A program made the translations under genes and the position numbers. 64,000 bases of DNA from Priestia abyssalis (lineage in GTDB: Bacteria; Bacillota; Bacilli; Bacillales; Bacillaceae_H), in contig NZ_KV917369.1 of the NCBI RefSeq assembly GCF_002019595.1, forward strand, positions 1,078,417 through 1,142,416, given 5' to 3'. The notes beneath the pieces were generated by a model, which saw only the letters and a program-made list of their open reading frames with translations, did no database searches and was not told the origin of the DNA. Below, one piece after another: positions 54,609-63,253 of the stretch (positions within the stretch are counted from its first letter, which is position 1; each line of letters opens with the position of its first letter).

Positions 54609-55712
54609 ATGAAACAAATCGTTCGAACATTATTATTCACTATTTTAACGTTTGTTCTCGTCTTGCCTTTGGCTGCCTGTACGAGTGAACAACCGACCGC
54701 TTCTAATGCGGAACCGGCTAAAGAGGAACAAGGAAGCAAAGAAGATCAAAATCAAGAAAAAGAAGACAAAACAGAGAAAGCAACACCTGTTCCAAAAGGG
54801 AAAAATGGAAAGTTGAAGATTGCCCTTGTGGCTGAATTCACGACTGGAACGCATGCTTCTCAATACGTAAGCGGGGTAAAGAAAGCGGCTGAGGAAAAGG
54901 ACATTGAACTTGTCATTTCCGATGCGAATAATGACCAAGCCAAAATGGCTTCATATTTGGACACAGCGATTAACCAGGATGTGGATGGCATCGTGATTAA
55001 ACACGGCCGTACCGAAACATTGGAGCCAGGCGTGAAACGTGCGGTGGAAAAAGGAATCCCTGTTGTGGCGTTTGACGTCGAATTGAATGTCGATGGGGTT
55101 ACGACAATCGATCAAGATGATTACATGCTGGCATTGTTGGCATTGAAACAAATGGCTCAAGATATTGACGGTGAAGGTAACATCGTGAACATTTTCGTCG
55201 GCGGCTTTGCACCGATGGAAAAACGAAATCGTGTATATGAAATTATGCTTCAGCGATACCCGGGAATTAAAGAAATTGCCCGTTTCGGAAATGCTACCGC
55301 CAACACATCATTGGATACGCAAACAAAAATGGAAGCCATTTTAAAGCAATATCCGAATAAAGGTGATATTAAAGCAGTTTGGGCGCCTTGGGATGAATTT
55401 GCAAAAGGGGCTACGCGTGCAATTAAAGAAGCGGGTCGTGATGAAATTAAAGTATACGGCATCGATTTATCAGATGAAGATTTACAAATGATGCAAGAAG
55501 AGGGAAGCCCTTGGAAAGCGTCGGCAGCCGTTAATCCGGCAGCGGTAGGAGAAAAACAAGTAGAATTGCTGCTTCAAAAATTGGCGGGTGAAAAAACACC
55601 TCGTTACTACTCATTTGATCCTGTGCTTGTGACACAAGACGATTTACCGGAAAGCCCAATCAACATGGATCAATTGCAGGAGTACGTAGAAGAATGGGGC
55701 AACAACGAGTAA
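54609..55712 (+). CDS. Sugar ABC transporter substrate-binding lipoprotein (RbsB type)
   Basis: A 367-residue lipoprotein. The signal peptide ends in the lipobox LAAC (Cys24), followed by a Glu/Lys-rich linker (to about residue 65) and a periplasmic-binding-protein type I fold (KIALVAEFTTGTHASQYVSG, DGIVIKHGRTETLEPG, VWAPWDEFAKGATRAIKE). This is the pentose/ribose-binding branch (peripla_BP_4). It is the first of three genes. Placement directly behind the mtn genes suggests a methylthioribose-type or related sugar as ligand, an inference only. Confidence 0.88.
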   Translation: MKQIVRTLLFTILTFVLVLPLAACTSEQPTASNAEPAKEEQGSKEDQNQEKEDKTEKATPVPKGKNGKLKIALVAEFTTGTHASQYVSGVKKAAEEKDIELVISDANNDQAKMASYLDTAINQDVDGIVIKHGRTETLEPGVKRAVEKGIPVVAFDVELNVDGVTTIDQDDYMLALLALKQMAQDIDGEGNIVNIFVGGFAPMEKRNRVYEIMLQRYPGIKEIARFGNATANTSLDTQTKMEAILKQYPNKGDIKAVWAPWDEFAKGATRAIKEAGRDEIKVYGIDLSDEDLQMMQEEGSPWKASAAVNPAAVGEKQVELLLQKLAGEKTPRYYSFDPVLVTQDDLPESPINMDQLQEYVEEWGNNE

Positions 55713-55788
55713 AGAACACCGATAATGGACAAGAAGCAGAAGGAGCGCTTTCTTCTGCTTCTTGTATGAGAAGAAGGAGTGTGGAGAT

Positions 55789-57327
55789 TTGAGTGCAGCG
55801 GTTACGTTAAAGATGAGTCATATTCAAAAGTCATTCGGCTCTTTTAAAGCGCTGAAAGGAGTAAATTTTACCGTTCAAAGCGGGGAAATCCATGCGTTAT
55901 TGGGAGCGAATGGAGCGGGAAAAAGCACTCTGATGAAAATTTTGTGCGGTGTATATGAGGAGTATGAAGGAAGCATTTCGAAAAATGGAGAAAACATTCA
56001 CATTCACTCGCCAATAGATGCCAAAAAGCATGGAATCCAAGTCGTCCACCAAGAAGTGGATGTCGCGCTTATCCCTTATTTATCGGTCGCGGAAAACATT
56101 ATGCTCGATGCTCAAGTATCGGCTAAAAAGAGTGTTATCAGCTGGGGCGGTCTTCAACAGAAGGCAAAAGAAGCGTTAAAACAGCTCGGGGTGGAACTTG
56201 ATGTAAAGCGGGAAGTTTCGACGCTTACTTTATCCGAAAAACAGCAAGTGTTGATTGCACGCGCGATTGTGCAGGAAGTGGAATATTTGATCTTGGACGA
56301 ACCGACAGCCCCTCTTAGCGTCGAAGAAACGAAGCACTTGTTCAAGGTGATTCGTCAATTGGCAGCTAATGGTGTGGGCGTTATTTATATTTCCCATAGG
56401 CTTCAAGAGGTATTTGAGCTTTCAGATCGTATGACGGTTGTGCGGGATGGGGAGCATGTGGCGACGAAGCCTGTTTCTGAAACAACAGTCCAAGAGGTTA
56501 TTACATTTATGCTTGGAACATCATTCGAAGAGGAATTTCCAAAAGAAGCCGTTCCGATTGGCGATACGCTTTTTTCTGTGGAACATCTATCATGGGAAGG
56601 GAAGCTTGAAGATATTTCATTTTTGGTTCGCGAAGGGGAAATTGTCGGGATTGCAGGGCTTGTAGGAGCAGGAAAGACGGAGTTATGCCGCAGTCTATTT
56701 GGTTTAGCAGATGAATTAAGCGGGGAAGTAACGGTCCGCGATCATCGTCTCGCTCTTAATAAGCCGCCTTATTACTATATTCAACATGGAATTGCCCTCG
56801 TTCCGGAAGAACGAAGAAAAGAGGGAATTTTAGTAGAAGAATCTATTGTCTCCAATTTGACGCTGCCGAGTCTCTCCAAGTTTACCAATTTCTCTTTTTT
56901 ATCTCGTTTCAAAGAACAAAAGGAAGCAAAGCGAACGGTACAAGAAGTGGGAGTGAAAGCTTCATCCATCCAGCAAAAGGTCGGGACATTGAGCGGAGGC
57001 AATCAGCAGAAGGTGGCCATCGGTAAATGGCTGCTGCAAGATGCGGATGTTTATTTGTTCGACGAACCGACAAAAGGGGTGGACATCGGTTCAAAACGAG
57101 ATATTTTTCAGCTGATCAATGGATTGGCGAAACAAGGGAAAGGCGTTGTGTATGCAACATGTGAATTCAATGAACTTCTTGGTATTGCTGACCGCATTTA
57201 CGTCATGTATGACGGAAAAATCGTAAAAGAATTAACACGAGCCGAAGCAACACAAGAAAACACTTTTTATTATGCAGCAGGAGGAGAACGCGATGAACAG
57301 TCAAATAGTAGAGCAACAACACATTAA
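55789..57327 (+). CDS. Sugar ABC transporter double ATPase (RbsA/MglA type)
   Basis: A 512-residue protein with two ABC cassettes. Cassette 1 (about 8-240) has GANGAGKST and LILDEPTAPL, with a signature LTLSEKQQ in place of LSGGQ. Cassette 2 (about 260-500) has GLVGAGKTEL, LSGGNQQKV and LFDEPTKGVDIG. This twin arrangement is typical of ribose/galactose/autoinducer-2 importers. TTG 55789 is the start, nine bases after AAGGAG. The end overlaps the permease gene by 35 bp. Confidence 0.9.
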   Translation: MSAAVTLKMSHIQKSFGSFKALKGVNFTVQSGEIHALLGANGAGKSTLMKILCGVYEEYEGSISKNGENIHIHSPIDAKKHGIQVVHQEVDVALIPYLSVAENIMLDAQVSAKKSVISWGGLQQKAKEALKQLGVELDVKREVSTLTLSEKQQVLIARAIVQEVEYLILDEPTAPLSVEETKHLFKVIRQLAANGVGVIYISHRLQEVFELSDRMTVVRDGEHVATKPVSETTVQEVITFMLGTSFEEEFPKEAVPIGDTLFSVEHLSWEGKLEDISFLVREGEIVGIAGLVGAGKTELCRSLFGLADELSGEVTVRDHRLALNKPPYYYIQHGIALVPEERRKEGILVEESIVSNLTLPSLSKFTNFSFLSRFKEQKEAKRTVQEVGVKASSIQQKVGTLSGGNQQKVAIGKWLLQDADVYLFDEPTKGVDIGSKRDIFQLINGLAKQGKGVVYATCEFNELLGIADRIYVMYDGKIVKELTRAEATQENTFYYAAGGERDEQSNSRATTH

Positions 57328-58324
57328 CACACCCGCCAGGCAAAAGGTAAGCATCTTCGATTTCTTCTATAAATATGGAACGGTATTAACGATCGTTCTC
57401 GTTATCGGGATCTTTTCCTTGCTATCACCGAATTTTTTAACGGCTGATAACATTAGTGATATTTTACGATCCATTTCAATCGTTACCTTGATTGCGGTCG
57501 GAGTGACATTGTCTTTAACGATCAATGGATTGGATTTATCTGTCGGGTCGACTGCAGGTCTTGCGACCATTTTATCGGCTTCCATGCTCGTCTTGCATCG
57601 TCAGGAACTCATTGTAGCTATTATCGTTCCAATTATAGCCGCCGTTCTGATAGGGCTGATTAATGCTTTTTTAGTCGTCAAAGTAAAGATTCCAGATATT
57701 TTAGCGACATTATCGATGATGTTCATTGTTCAGGGGGCTTTATTGACGTATACAAAAGGATACGCGATTTATACGAATATGCCGCTTGCAGACGGCGGAC
57801 GTGCACCGGGGATTTTCATTCCTTCTTTTATCCATATCGGTCAAGGCGAAATACTCGGAATCCCTATTCCGGTTTTGATCATGCTGCTTGCGGTTCTTGT
57901 CGTGCACATCTTTTTAACCTATACGAAACATGGCCGTTTCTTTTATGTGACGGGAGGAAATATGGAAGCGGCACGCTTATCCGGTGTGCCGGTCAATAAG
58001 TATCGTGTGTATGCGTATGTTCTTTCAGCGTTATTTGCCGGGATTGGCGGGGTTGTCTTGGCTGCCAGAATTGGAGTGGGCGAAGTAAATGCCGGTGCAC
58101 CATTTCTAATGGATGCAGTGGCAGCGGCCTATATCGGCTTTTCCGTATTTGGGGCCGGGAAACCGAATGTCATCGGGACATTGTTCGGTTCCATTTTAAT
58201 TGGTGTCTTGCTAAACGGGTTAACGATGTTGAATGTTCCTTATTATACACAGGATATTATTAAGGGGGCCGTCCTTGCAGGGGCGTTGGCGATTACGTAT
58301 TATCGCCAAAAATCTCATTCTTAG
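57293..58324 (+). CDS. Sugar ABC transporter permease (RbsC type)
   Basis: A 343-residue membrane protein with about ten helices. INGLDLSVGSTAGLATILSA, the interaction-loop GGNMEAARLSGVPVNKYRVYAY (in part) and GGVVLAARIGVGEVNAG are the RbsC/branched-chain permease-type signature. It completes the importer. ATG 57293 follows GGAGGAG and lies inside the end of the ATPase gene, which indicates coupling. No catabolic genes for ribose follow. Confidence 0.9.
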   Translation: MNSQIVEQQHINTPARQKVSIFDFFYKYGTVLTIVLVIGIFSLLSPNFLTADNISDILRSISIVTLIAVGVTLSLTINGLDLSVGSTAGLATILSASMLVLHRQELIVAIIVPIIAAVLIGLINAFLVVKVKIPDILATLSMMFIVQGALLTYTKGYAIYTNMPLADGGRAPGIFIPSFIHIGQGEILGIPIPVLIMLLAVLVVHIFLTYTKHGRFFYVTGGNMEAARLSGVPVNKYRVYAYVLSALFAGIGGVVLAARIGVGEVNAGAPFLMDAVAAAYIGFSVFGAGKPNVIGTLFGSILIGVLLNGLTMLNVPYYTQDIIKGAVLAGALAITYYRQKSHS

Positions 58325-58333
58325 AAAAATATT

Positions 58334-58370
58334 AAAGGCTGTGGAGAAAGAAAGTTCCACAGCCTTTTTT
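58334..58370 (+). terminator. Terminator of the sugar ABC operon
   Basis: AAAGGCTGTGGA / TCCACAGCCTTTTTT with a T-run. Confidence 0.9.
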
Positions 58371-58427
58371 AGTACCCATTTTAAAGCGCGGGAGATCAAA
58401 TTATTGGATGCCAGTGCTTCTGGAGGT

Positions 58428-58714
58428 TGAACAGTCGCCTCCGCTTTTCTTGATTGTCTAGCTGCGGCTCCTAGCTCGCTGTGGAAAAGATGATTGCTCT
58501 CATAAGGCAAAAAACGCCTTCTGGATCAACCCCTATTTCCTTCACGAGCTGAACAGTCGCCTCCGCTTTTCTTGTTTGTCCAGCTGCACGAGCTACACCC
58601 TACGGTCATTTCCGCTCCTTCTGACGAAACCAAAAAGCGGTTTCTTTGTCAGAAGCTCCAATGCCCTATGGGTGTGAACAAGCTCGTTCCGCTTTTCTTG
58701 ATTGTCTAGCTGTG
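58428..58714. repeat. Repeat modules Y then X, with partial copies at both ends
   Basis: A truncated Y end (58428-58451), a full module Y (58452-58572), a full module X (58576-58700) and the start of a further module (GATTGTCTAGCTG, 58701-58713). Order is opposite to that at 2.96-3.2 kb. The stop codon of the next gene lies inside the last partial module. Confidence 0.75.
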
Positions 58715-59668
58715 AAAGCCAAGGTGTACAGGTGTTTCATTTTCTCCTATGGAACCAAAAAACGATTCTTCAGGAGAAGATTCCAGCTCCCATTGCTTTA
58801 AAGGAGCTTTCTCCGCTTTTCTCATAATTGGAAGTGTGCAACAGCGAAAAGATCCGCCGGATTTAATGATTTCTGTAATATCTACCTCAATTACCTCGTA
58901 TCCGCGGTTTCGCAGTTGCTCATTCACCTTTTTATTGACGGGCAGACTTAATATCTTTTTATGGCCGATTGAAAGGACATTTGTCCCGAGCGTGAATTGT
59001 TCTTCTTCTGTCACTTCAATTAAATCATAACGAGATGATAACAAAGCTGCCACTTTATCTTCAATGACTCCAGGGAAAATTAATGCTTCGTCCGGAGATA
59101 AAATATTGAATACACAATCTAGATGCAAATATTTTTCAGTGAAGGGAACCGAAATCACTTCGTAATCGGGTAACAATTCTTGTAAATGATGAATGGCCTT
59201 TTCATTTGTTCGATTGCTGACACCCACATAAATGGTGTTGCGGTCTATGATGACATCCCCGCCTTCAATTTGGTCTTTTTTCAGGTTATAAAAAGGAACA
59301 TGCTCTTTTTCAAGCCATTCTTTCAATATTCCTTCTTCTCCTTGTCGAATATCACTCGCCATTTCAGCGACAAAAACTGTTTCTCCAAGTGTAAAGCCAA
59401 TATCACGTGTAAACACCTGCTCCGGATATCGCTCAAGGGATGGAAGCAAAATTACATGGATTCCATGATTACGTAACGTTTGAACAAACTGTTTATGCTG
59501 CTCCATGGCTTTTGCGATATGAATACCTACGTCTTTAAAATGTTTTTGAGTTTCGTTGATAACTTCGCGTATTGTCATATATTGAGGTTCACATAAAACT
59601 ACCGTATGCAATTTATCGTATTCACTATTACAAGCTGCTTTTATGCCTTCTTCTGGAATTACTGCCAT
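58706..59668 (-). CDS. Dimethylarginine dimethylaminohydrolase/arginine-deiminase-family protein
   Basis: A 320-residue amidinotransferase-fold enzyme. The catalytic acid lies in QIEGGDVII, the His in KYLHLDCVFNIL and the nucleophilic Cys in GGSFRCCTLP. It could hydrolyse methylated arginine, arginine or a related guanidine compound; similar Bacillus proteins (YkgA type) are uncharacterised. ATG follows GGAGG. Its last codons and the TAG stop come from the adjoining repeat, so the native C-terminus may have been altered. Confidence 0.8.
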   Translation of the reverse strand: MAVIPEEGIKAACNSEYDKLHTVVLCEPQYMTIREVINETQKHFKDVGIHIAKAMEQHKQFVQTLRNHGIHVILLPSLERYPEQVFTRDIGFTLGETVFVAEMASDIRQGEEGILKEWLEKEHVPFYNLKKDQIEGGDVIIDRNTIYVGVSNRTNEKAIHHLQELLPDYEVISVPFTEKYLHLDCVFNILSPDEALIFPGVIEDKVAALLSSRYDLIEVTEEEQFTLGTNVLSIGHKKILSLPVNKKVNEQLRNRGYEVIEVDITEIIKSGGSFRCCTLPIMRKAEKAPLKQWELESSPEESFFGSIGENETPVHLGFHS

Positions 59669-59836
59669 TTATAAGTCCTCCGAAAATAATCATTTAATCA
59701 TAGCATCTCCTAGAGCCAAACGGTTATAAGGATAAAATGAAACTTTCTGTGCATTAATGTTGTATTTTATTTTTGGGGTTTAGAAAAGGGGCAGGAGAGG
59801 ATAACTTAATAATATAAGACGACTGGAGGAATAAAT

Positions 59837-61171
59837 ATGGAAAAAGTGATCATTATTGGAGGAGTGGCAGCAGGGATGAGCGCTGCTTCCCAGCTTAGGA
59901 GATTGAGTAAGGATGTCGAAATTCTCGTGTTTGAAAAAGGAGGAGATGTTTCATACGGGGCATGCGGGCTTCCATATTATATCTCTGGTGTGACAGAGTC
60001 GGAGGAAGAATTAATCGCGAGAACTGTAGATCAGTTTGAAGAACGGGGTATTCACGTTTACCTTCACCATGATGTGCAGCAAGTGGATGCTGAAAGAAAA
60101 GAAATAAGAGTGCTGGATATACATAATAACAAAGAAAAGACGTATCAATACGATCAATTGTTAATTGCTGTCGGGACTACACCCATTATCCCTCCTTTTA
60201 TGAAAGAAAACCTTCAAAATGTCTTTACTTTAAAAACACTTGAAGACGGAAAAAAGATGAGAGTGTTTTTTCAGCAAGAACATATTCAACATGTGACGAT
60301 CATCGGGGGCGGCTATATCGGATTGGAGCTGGTGGAAACGATGCTGGAGCTTGGAAAAAGGGTGACGGTCATTGAATTGAACAAACAGATTCTTCCGCCC
60401 TTTGATGCTGATATAGCTCAAATTATACAGAAAGAATTGGGAGACCGTGTAGAGTTCCGGCTAGGTGAAGAGGTTCAGGGATTGATAAACGATAGCGGTA
60501 AGGTGACTGCTGTTCAAACGAATGAAGGAACATATGAAACAGACGCAGTCGTCGTAAATGTCGGTGTTCGTCCGAATACGCAATTTGTCAAAGATATAGG
60601 GCTTAATATGTTAAAAAACGGGGCGATTATCGTCAACGAATGGATGGAAACGAATCTTCCTTCTATTTATGCTGCAGGTGATTGTGCAACCAGCCGCCAC
60701 CTAATCTCACGAAAACCGGTGAATATAGCGCTTGGAACGATTGCGAATAAACAAGGAAAGCTCGTTGGTAATAATTTAGCGGGGCAGCGCCGACCATTTC
60801 CTGGGGTGCTGGGTACAAGTGTAGTAAAAGTGATGGAGTTGGAAATCGCCAGAACAGGTTTATCTGAAAAAGAGGCAAAAGAAGCGGAGATTCCATATAA
60901 AACGGTTACTGTTGACGCCAACAGCCACGCGTCTTACTATCCCGGTGCCAAAAAGATGGTAATCAAGCTGCTTTATCATCCGGAAACTCTTAAATTATAC
61001 GGAGCTCAAATGGCGGGGGAAAAGGGAGTGGCGAAGCGAATCGATGTTTTTGCCACTGCCATTACAGCCGGAATGACAACAGAAGACATCACCCTTCTTG
61101 ACTTGAGTTATGCACCCCCATTTGCGACAGTATGGGACGCGGTTCAAGTTGCGACAAGAAAAGCAAAATAA
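59837..61171 (+). CDS. CoA-disulfide-reductase-like flavoprotein
   Basis: A 444-residue FAD/NAD(P)H disulfide oxidoreductase. FAD motif GGVAAGMSAASQL, the redox Cys43 in SYGACGLPYYISG, NAD(P)H motif IIGGGYIGLELVE and the second FAD motif YAAGDCA are present, with the C-terminal dimerisation domain ending DLSYAPPFATVWD. A single active Cys at exactly position 43 is the feature of coenzyme A disulfide reductase; NADH oxidase activity cannot be excluded. GGAGG precedes ATG 59837. Repeat A3 begins two bases after the stop. Confidence 0.85.
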   Translation: MEKVIIIGGVAAGMSAASQLRRLSKDVEILVFEKGGDVSYGACGLPYYISGVTESEEELIARTVDQFEERGIHVYLHHDVQQVDAERKEIRVLDIHNNKEKTYQYDQLLIAVGTTPIIPPFMKENLQNVFTLKTLEDGKKMRVFFQQEHIQHVTIIGGGYIGLELVETMLELGKRVTVIELNKQILPPFDADIAQIIQKELGDRVEFRLGEEVQGLINDSGKVTAVQTNEGTYETDAVVVNVGVRPNTQFVKDIGLNMLKNGAIIVNEWMETNLPSIYAAGDCATSRHLISRKPVNIALGTIANKQGKLVGNNLAGQRRPFPGVLGTSVVKVMELEIARTGLSEKEAKEAEIPYKTVTVDANSHASYYPGAKKMVIKLLYHPETLKLYGAQMAGEKGVAKRIDVFATAITAGMTTEDITLLDLSYAPPFATVWDAVQVATRKAK

Positions 61172-61172
61172 A

Positions 61173-61310
61173 GAGGATGATCAAAAGGGAAAAATCCCCT
61201 TTTGATCATCCTCCTGAAAGGCCCCGTCATGGAAATCCAGTAAAATCAAGGATTTCGTGACGGGGCCTTTCAGCAAACAGCGGTTTTTGTGCGGCCTATC
61301 AGAGACTTGA
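61173..61310 (+). repeat. Structured repeat family A, copy A3
   Basis: Hairpin 1 (61173-61213): GAGGATGATCAAAAGGG / CCCTTTTGATCATCCTC. Hairpin 2 (61214-61273): outer stem CTGAAAGGCCCCGTCA / TGACGGGGCCTTTCAG with inner AAATCC / GGATTT. The tail contains GGTTTTTGTGCGG. It is on the same strand as, and directly behind, the CoADR-like gene, whose terminator it probably provides. Confidence 0.8.
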
Positions 61311-61340
61311 CGGTCCGCACCTTTTGTTGTTGGCTCAAAC

Positions 61341-62246
61341 TTATCCTTTTGAATGAACATACGTTCTTTTTGCCCTTTTAAGCGGTTTAACCGTAAATAA
61401 ATAGACGCCGCCGATAACGAGAATGCTGCCAAAAAGCTGTGCGGTATTCAGTGTTTCTCCCAAAAGAAAGAAAGCGAGAATGGCGGTAAAGATAGGATTG
61501 AAGTTTAAGAATATCCCTGATTTTGTTCCGCCGACTTTTTGTACGCCAATGTTCCAAAGTATAGTAGCCAATGCGGTAGCCCCTACACTCGAATATAACA
61601 AGGCAATGTAGAAATGCGTTCCTGCATGTTGGATGGTCATGGAAGAAAGAGTAAAAGGAAGGGTCATGAAAACACCGAATATACCAGACCATAAAGTGGA
61701 TTTAAAGGGGGAAACGTACTCCATTGCTTTTTTGGACGCAATGGAATAAAGGCCCCATATGATGACGGCGATAATCATATAAACATCACCAATGTTAAAA
61801 TGGAGATGCAGCACACGGCTGATATCGCCGTGTGTCATGACGATTAGGACACCTCCTAGTGAAAGGACCATTCCCATAATTTGCTGTTTGTTTAAGCGTT
61901 CTTTTAATAAGAAGAAAGACGCAATGGCGATGGAAATCGGATTTAGCGTCGAAAGTAGTCCCACGTTATCTGCACTTGTATGATCTAATGCAAGAAACAG
62001 AAAGAAATTGAATAATAGCACGCCCGTCAGACCCATTAAAATCAAGGGCCATAATGCTTGTTTAGGAAACGAAAGCGATTTTTCTTTCCACCATACATAC
62101 GGTAACAAACAGAGCACAGCAATGACCCATCGTAATTCTGTCAGTAATAATGGAGAGGCATGTGGCACGAGAAACTTGCCTGATACAAAATTTCCTCCCC
62201 ATAACATACTGGTAATCAACAACAATATGTAATACATTGGCTGCAT
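61341..62246 (-). CDS. DMT/EamA-family transporter
   Basis: A 301-residue membrane protein with ten helices, made of two EamA repeats (about 5-135 and 150-285): SMLWGGNFVSGKFLVP and a second IIWGLYSIASKKAMEY. Members export metabolites such as amino acids or purine derivatives; the substrate is unknown. The ATG follows AAGGGGTGAT. A lysine/arginine-rich tail ends it. Convergent with the CoADR-like gene. Confidence 0.85.
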   Translation of the reverse strand: MQPMYYILLLITSMLWGGNFVSGKFLVPHASPLLLTELRWVIAVLCLLPYVWWKEKSLSFPKQALWPLILMGLTGVLLFNFFLFLALDHTSADNVGLLSTLNPISIAIASFFLLKERLNKQQIMGMVLSLGGVLIVMTHGDISRVLHLHFNIGDVYMIIAVIIWGLYSIASKKAMEYVSPFKSTLWSGIFGVFMTLPFTLSSMTIQHAGTHFYIALLYSSVGATALATILWNIGVQKVGGTKSGIFLNFNPIFTAILAFFLLGETLNTAQLFGSILVIGGVYLFTVKPLKRAKRTYVHSKG

Positions 62247-62303
62247 CGAGTATCACCCCTTATCTCCCTTCCATATTACTTCGAAACCCTAAATAAATCC
62301 ACC

Positions 62304-62348
62304 TAAAGAATGTGACATAAGTAAAAAAACGCTATGTCACATTCTTTA
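62304..62348. other. Long hairpin upstream of the DMT gene
   Basis: TAAAGAATGTGACATA / TATGTCACATTCTTTA, 16 bp with a 13-nt loop, no T-run. Similar in build to the first hairpin of family B but without its 3' box. Confidence 0.5.
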
Positions 62349-62391
62349 CGTATAAGCCTTTTTTAAGGATTCAAGGAAGAAGGGGCCGTTA

Positions 62392-62493
62392 ATGTTAAAA
62401 GTAAAATTGACTCTCTCTAGCATGATAGCTTTTTACCTTATTTATGCTTTCTATTCTCCGTCTGGAGCTACTGACTTACAAAGGTTTATCTAA
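62392..62493 (+). CDS. 33-residue signal-peptide-like ORF, unknown
   Basis: Starts MLKVKLTLSSMIAFYLIYAF and ends SPSGATDLQRFI. A basic N-terminus, a hydrophobic core and SGA look like a Sec signal peptide with a short exported end. AAGGGG precedes the ATG by about seven bases. The stop codon lies in the first of two long hairpins. It could be a secreted signalling peptide, or the truncated beginning of a lost gene. Not recognised. Confidence 0.4.
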   Translation: MLKVKLTLSSMIAFYLIYAFYSPSGATDLQRFI

Positions 62494-62576
62494 TTGGATA
62501 GCGCTAACGGAGTGCTGTCCAATTAGGTCTCGAAACGTCGACAGGGTTGCAGAGCAACCCTGTCGACGTTTCGAGA
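62490..62576. terminator. Two tandem long hairpins
   Basis: 62490-62526: CTAATTGGATAGC / GCTGTCCAATTAG (one G-T). 62528-62576: a perfect 23-bp inverted repeat with a 3-nt loop, arm beginning TCTCGAAACGTCGACAGGG. One base separates them. No T-run. The stretch 62577-62819 is AT-rich and holds the promoter of the next gene (TTTACA near 62745 and AATAAT near 62768). Confidence 0.65.
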
Positions 62577-62819
62577 TAGATTTTATTGTCGGATGATAGA
62601 GTAGTTTTTGTCGAGTGGAATTTTTTGAAATTTATGTGAAATTTTCTTGTTGTTAAAATATGTTGATGTAATAAGTTTTTTCACCAATCACTTTACAACT
62701 ATTTAAAAAAATAATTAAAAAAAATGTCTATTATTGCGAGTCTATTTACATATTTAGTAGAATTTGTAATAATGCGTTAGGGGGTTATTTTCTGATTAAT
62801 AATAAGGGAGGACATCCAT

Positions 62820-63026
62820 GTGTTTTTTTATAAGAAACACAGTAAGGCAGAGACTTTACTGATTGAAATTGTTCAAAAACGCCAACAAATGATGACAATA
62901 GCGGAAGAAAAAGGGTTTACAAACATAGAAACAATTAAGTGCAGTCAAGAACTTGACGAACTTTTAAATATATATCAACAGCTGTTAGCAAAAAAGGAAA
63001 AACAAAAAGGTTTTTTTCATTTCTAG
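62820..63026 (+). CDS. Spo0E-family aspartyl-phosphate phosphatase
   Basis: A 68-residue two-helix protein with the family signature SQELDELLNIYQ at about residues 41-52. Such proteins dephosphorylate Spo0A~P and so delay sporulation. GTG 62820 is the start, eight bases after GGGAGG; the overlapping ATG at 62818 is in another frame that closes soon. The leader has TTGTCG-like sequences near 62585 and 62608 that faintly resemble Spo0A boxes. Confidence 0.8.
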   Translation: MFFYKKHSKAETLLIEIVQKRQQMMTIAEEKGFTNIETIKCSQELDELLNIYQQLLAKKEKQKGFFHF

Positions 63027-63063
63027 TCAAACCGTTTGCCATGCAAAAGCTTGGTTAAATGAA

Positions 63064-63145
63064 AAAGAAGTCCCGTCTAAACAAAGCAAGGATTCATGAC
63101 GGCTCTGGATTAACCTTCACATGCCCATACAGACGAGACTTCTTT
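63064..63145. other. Wide inverted repeat between the Spo0E-like and ZIP genes
   Basis: AAAGAAGTCCCGTCT and AGACGAGACTTCTTT (one mismatch), 52 bp apart, between convergent genes. Possibly a bidirectional terminator or the ends of a decayed small element. The rest of 63146-63253 shows nothing. Confidence 0.45.
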
Positions 63146-63253
63146 CTATTGATTTCTAAATACATGAAAAGCTATGAACGGTTGATATTCTGCATCCAAA
63201 TCACTTCACCATATGTTGCTTCTGCTTCTAATTTGTCCTTTTACACCTTCGTT

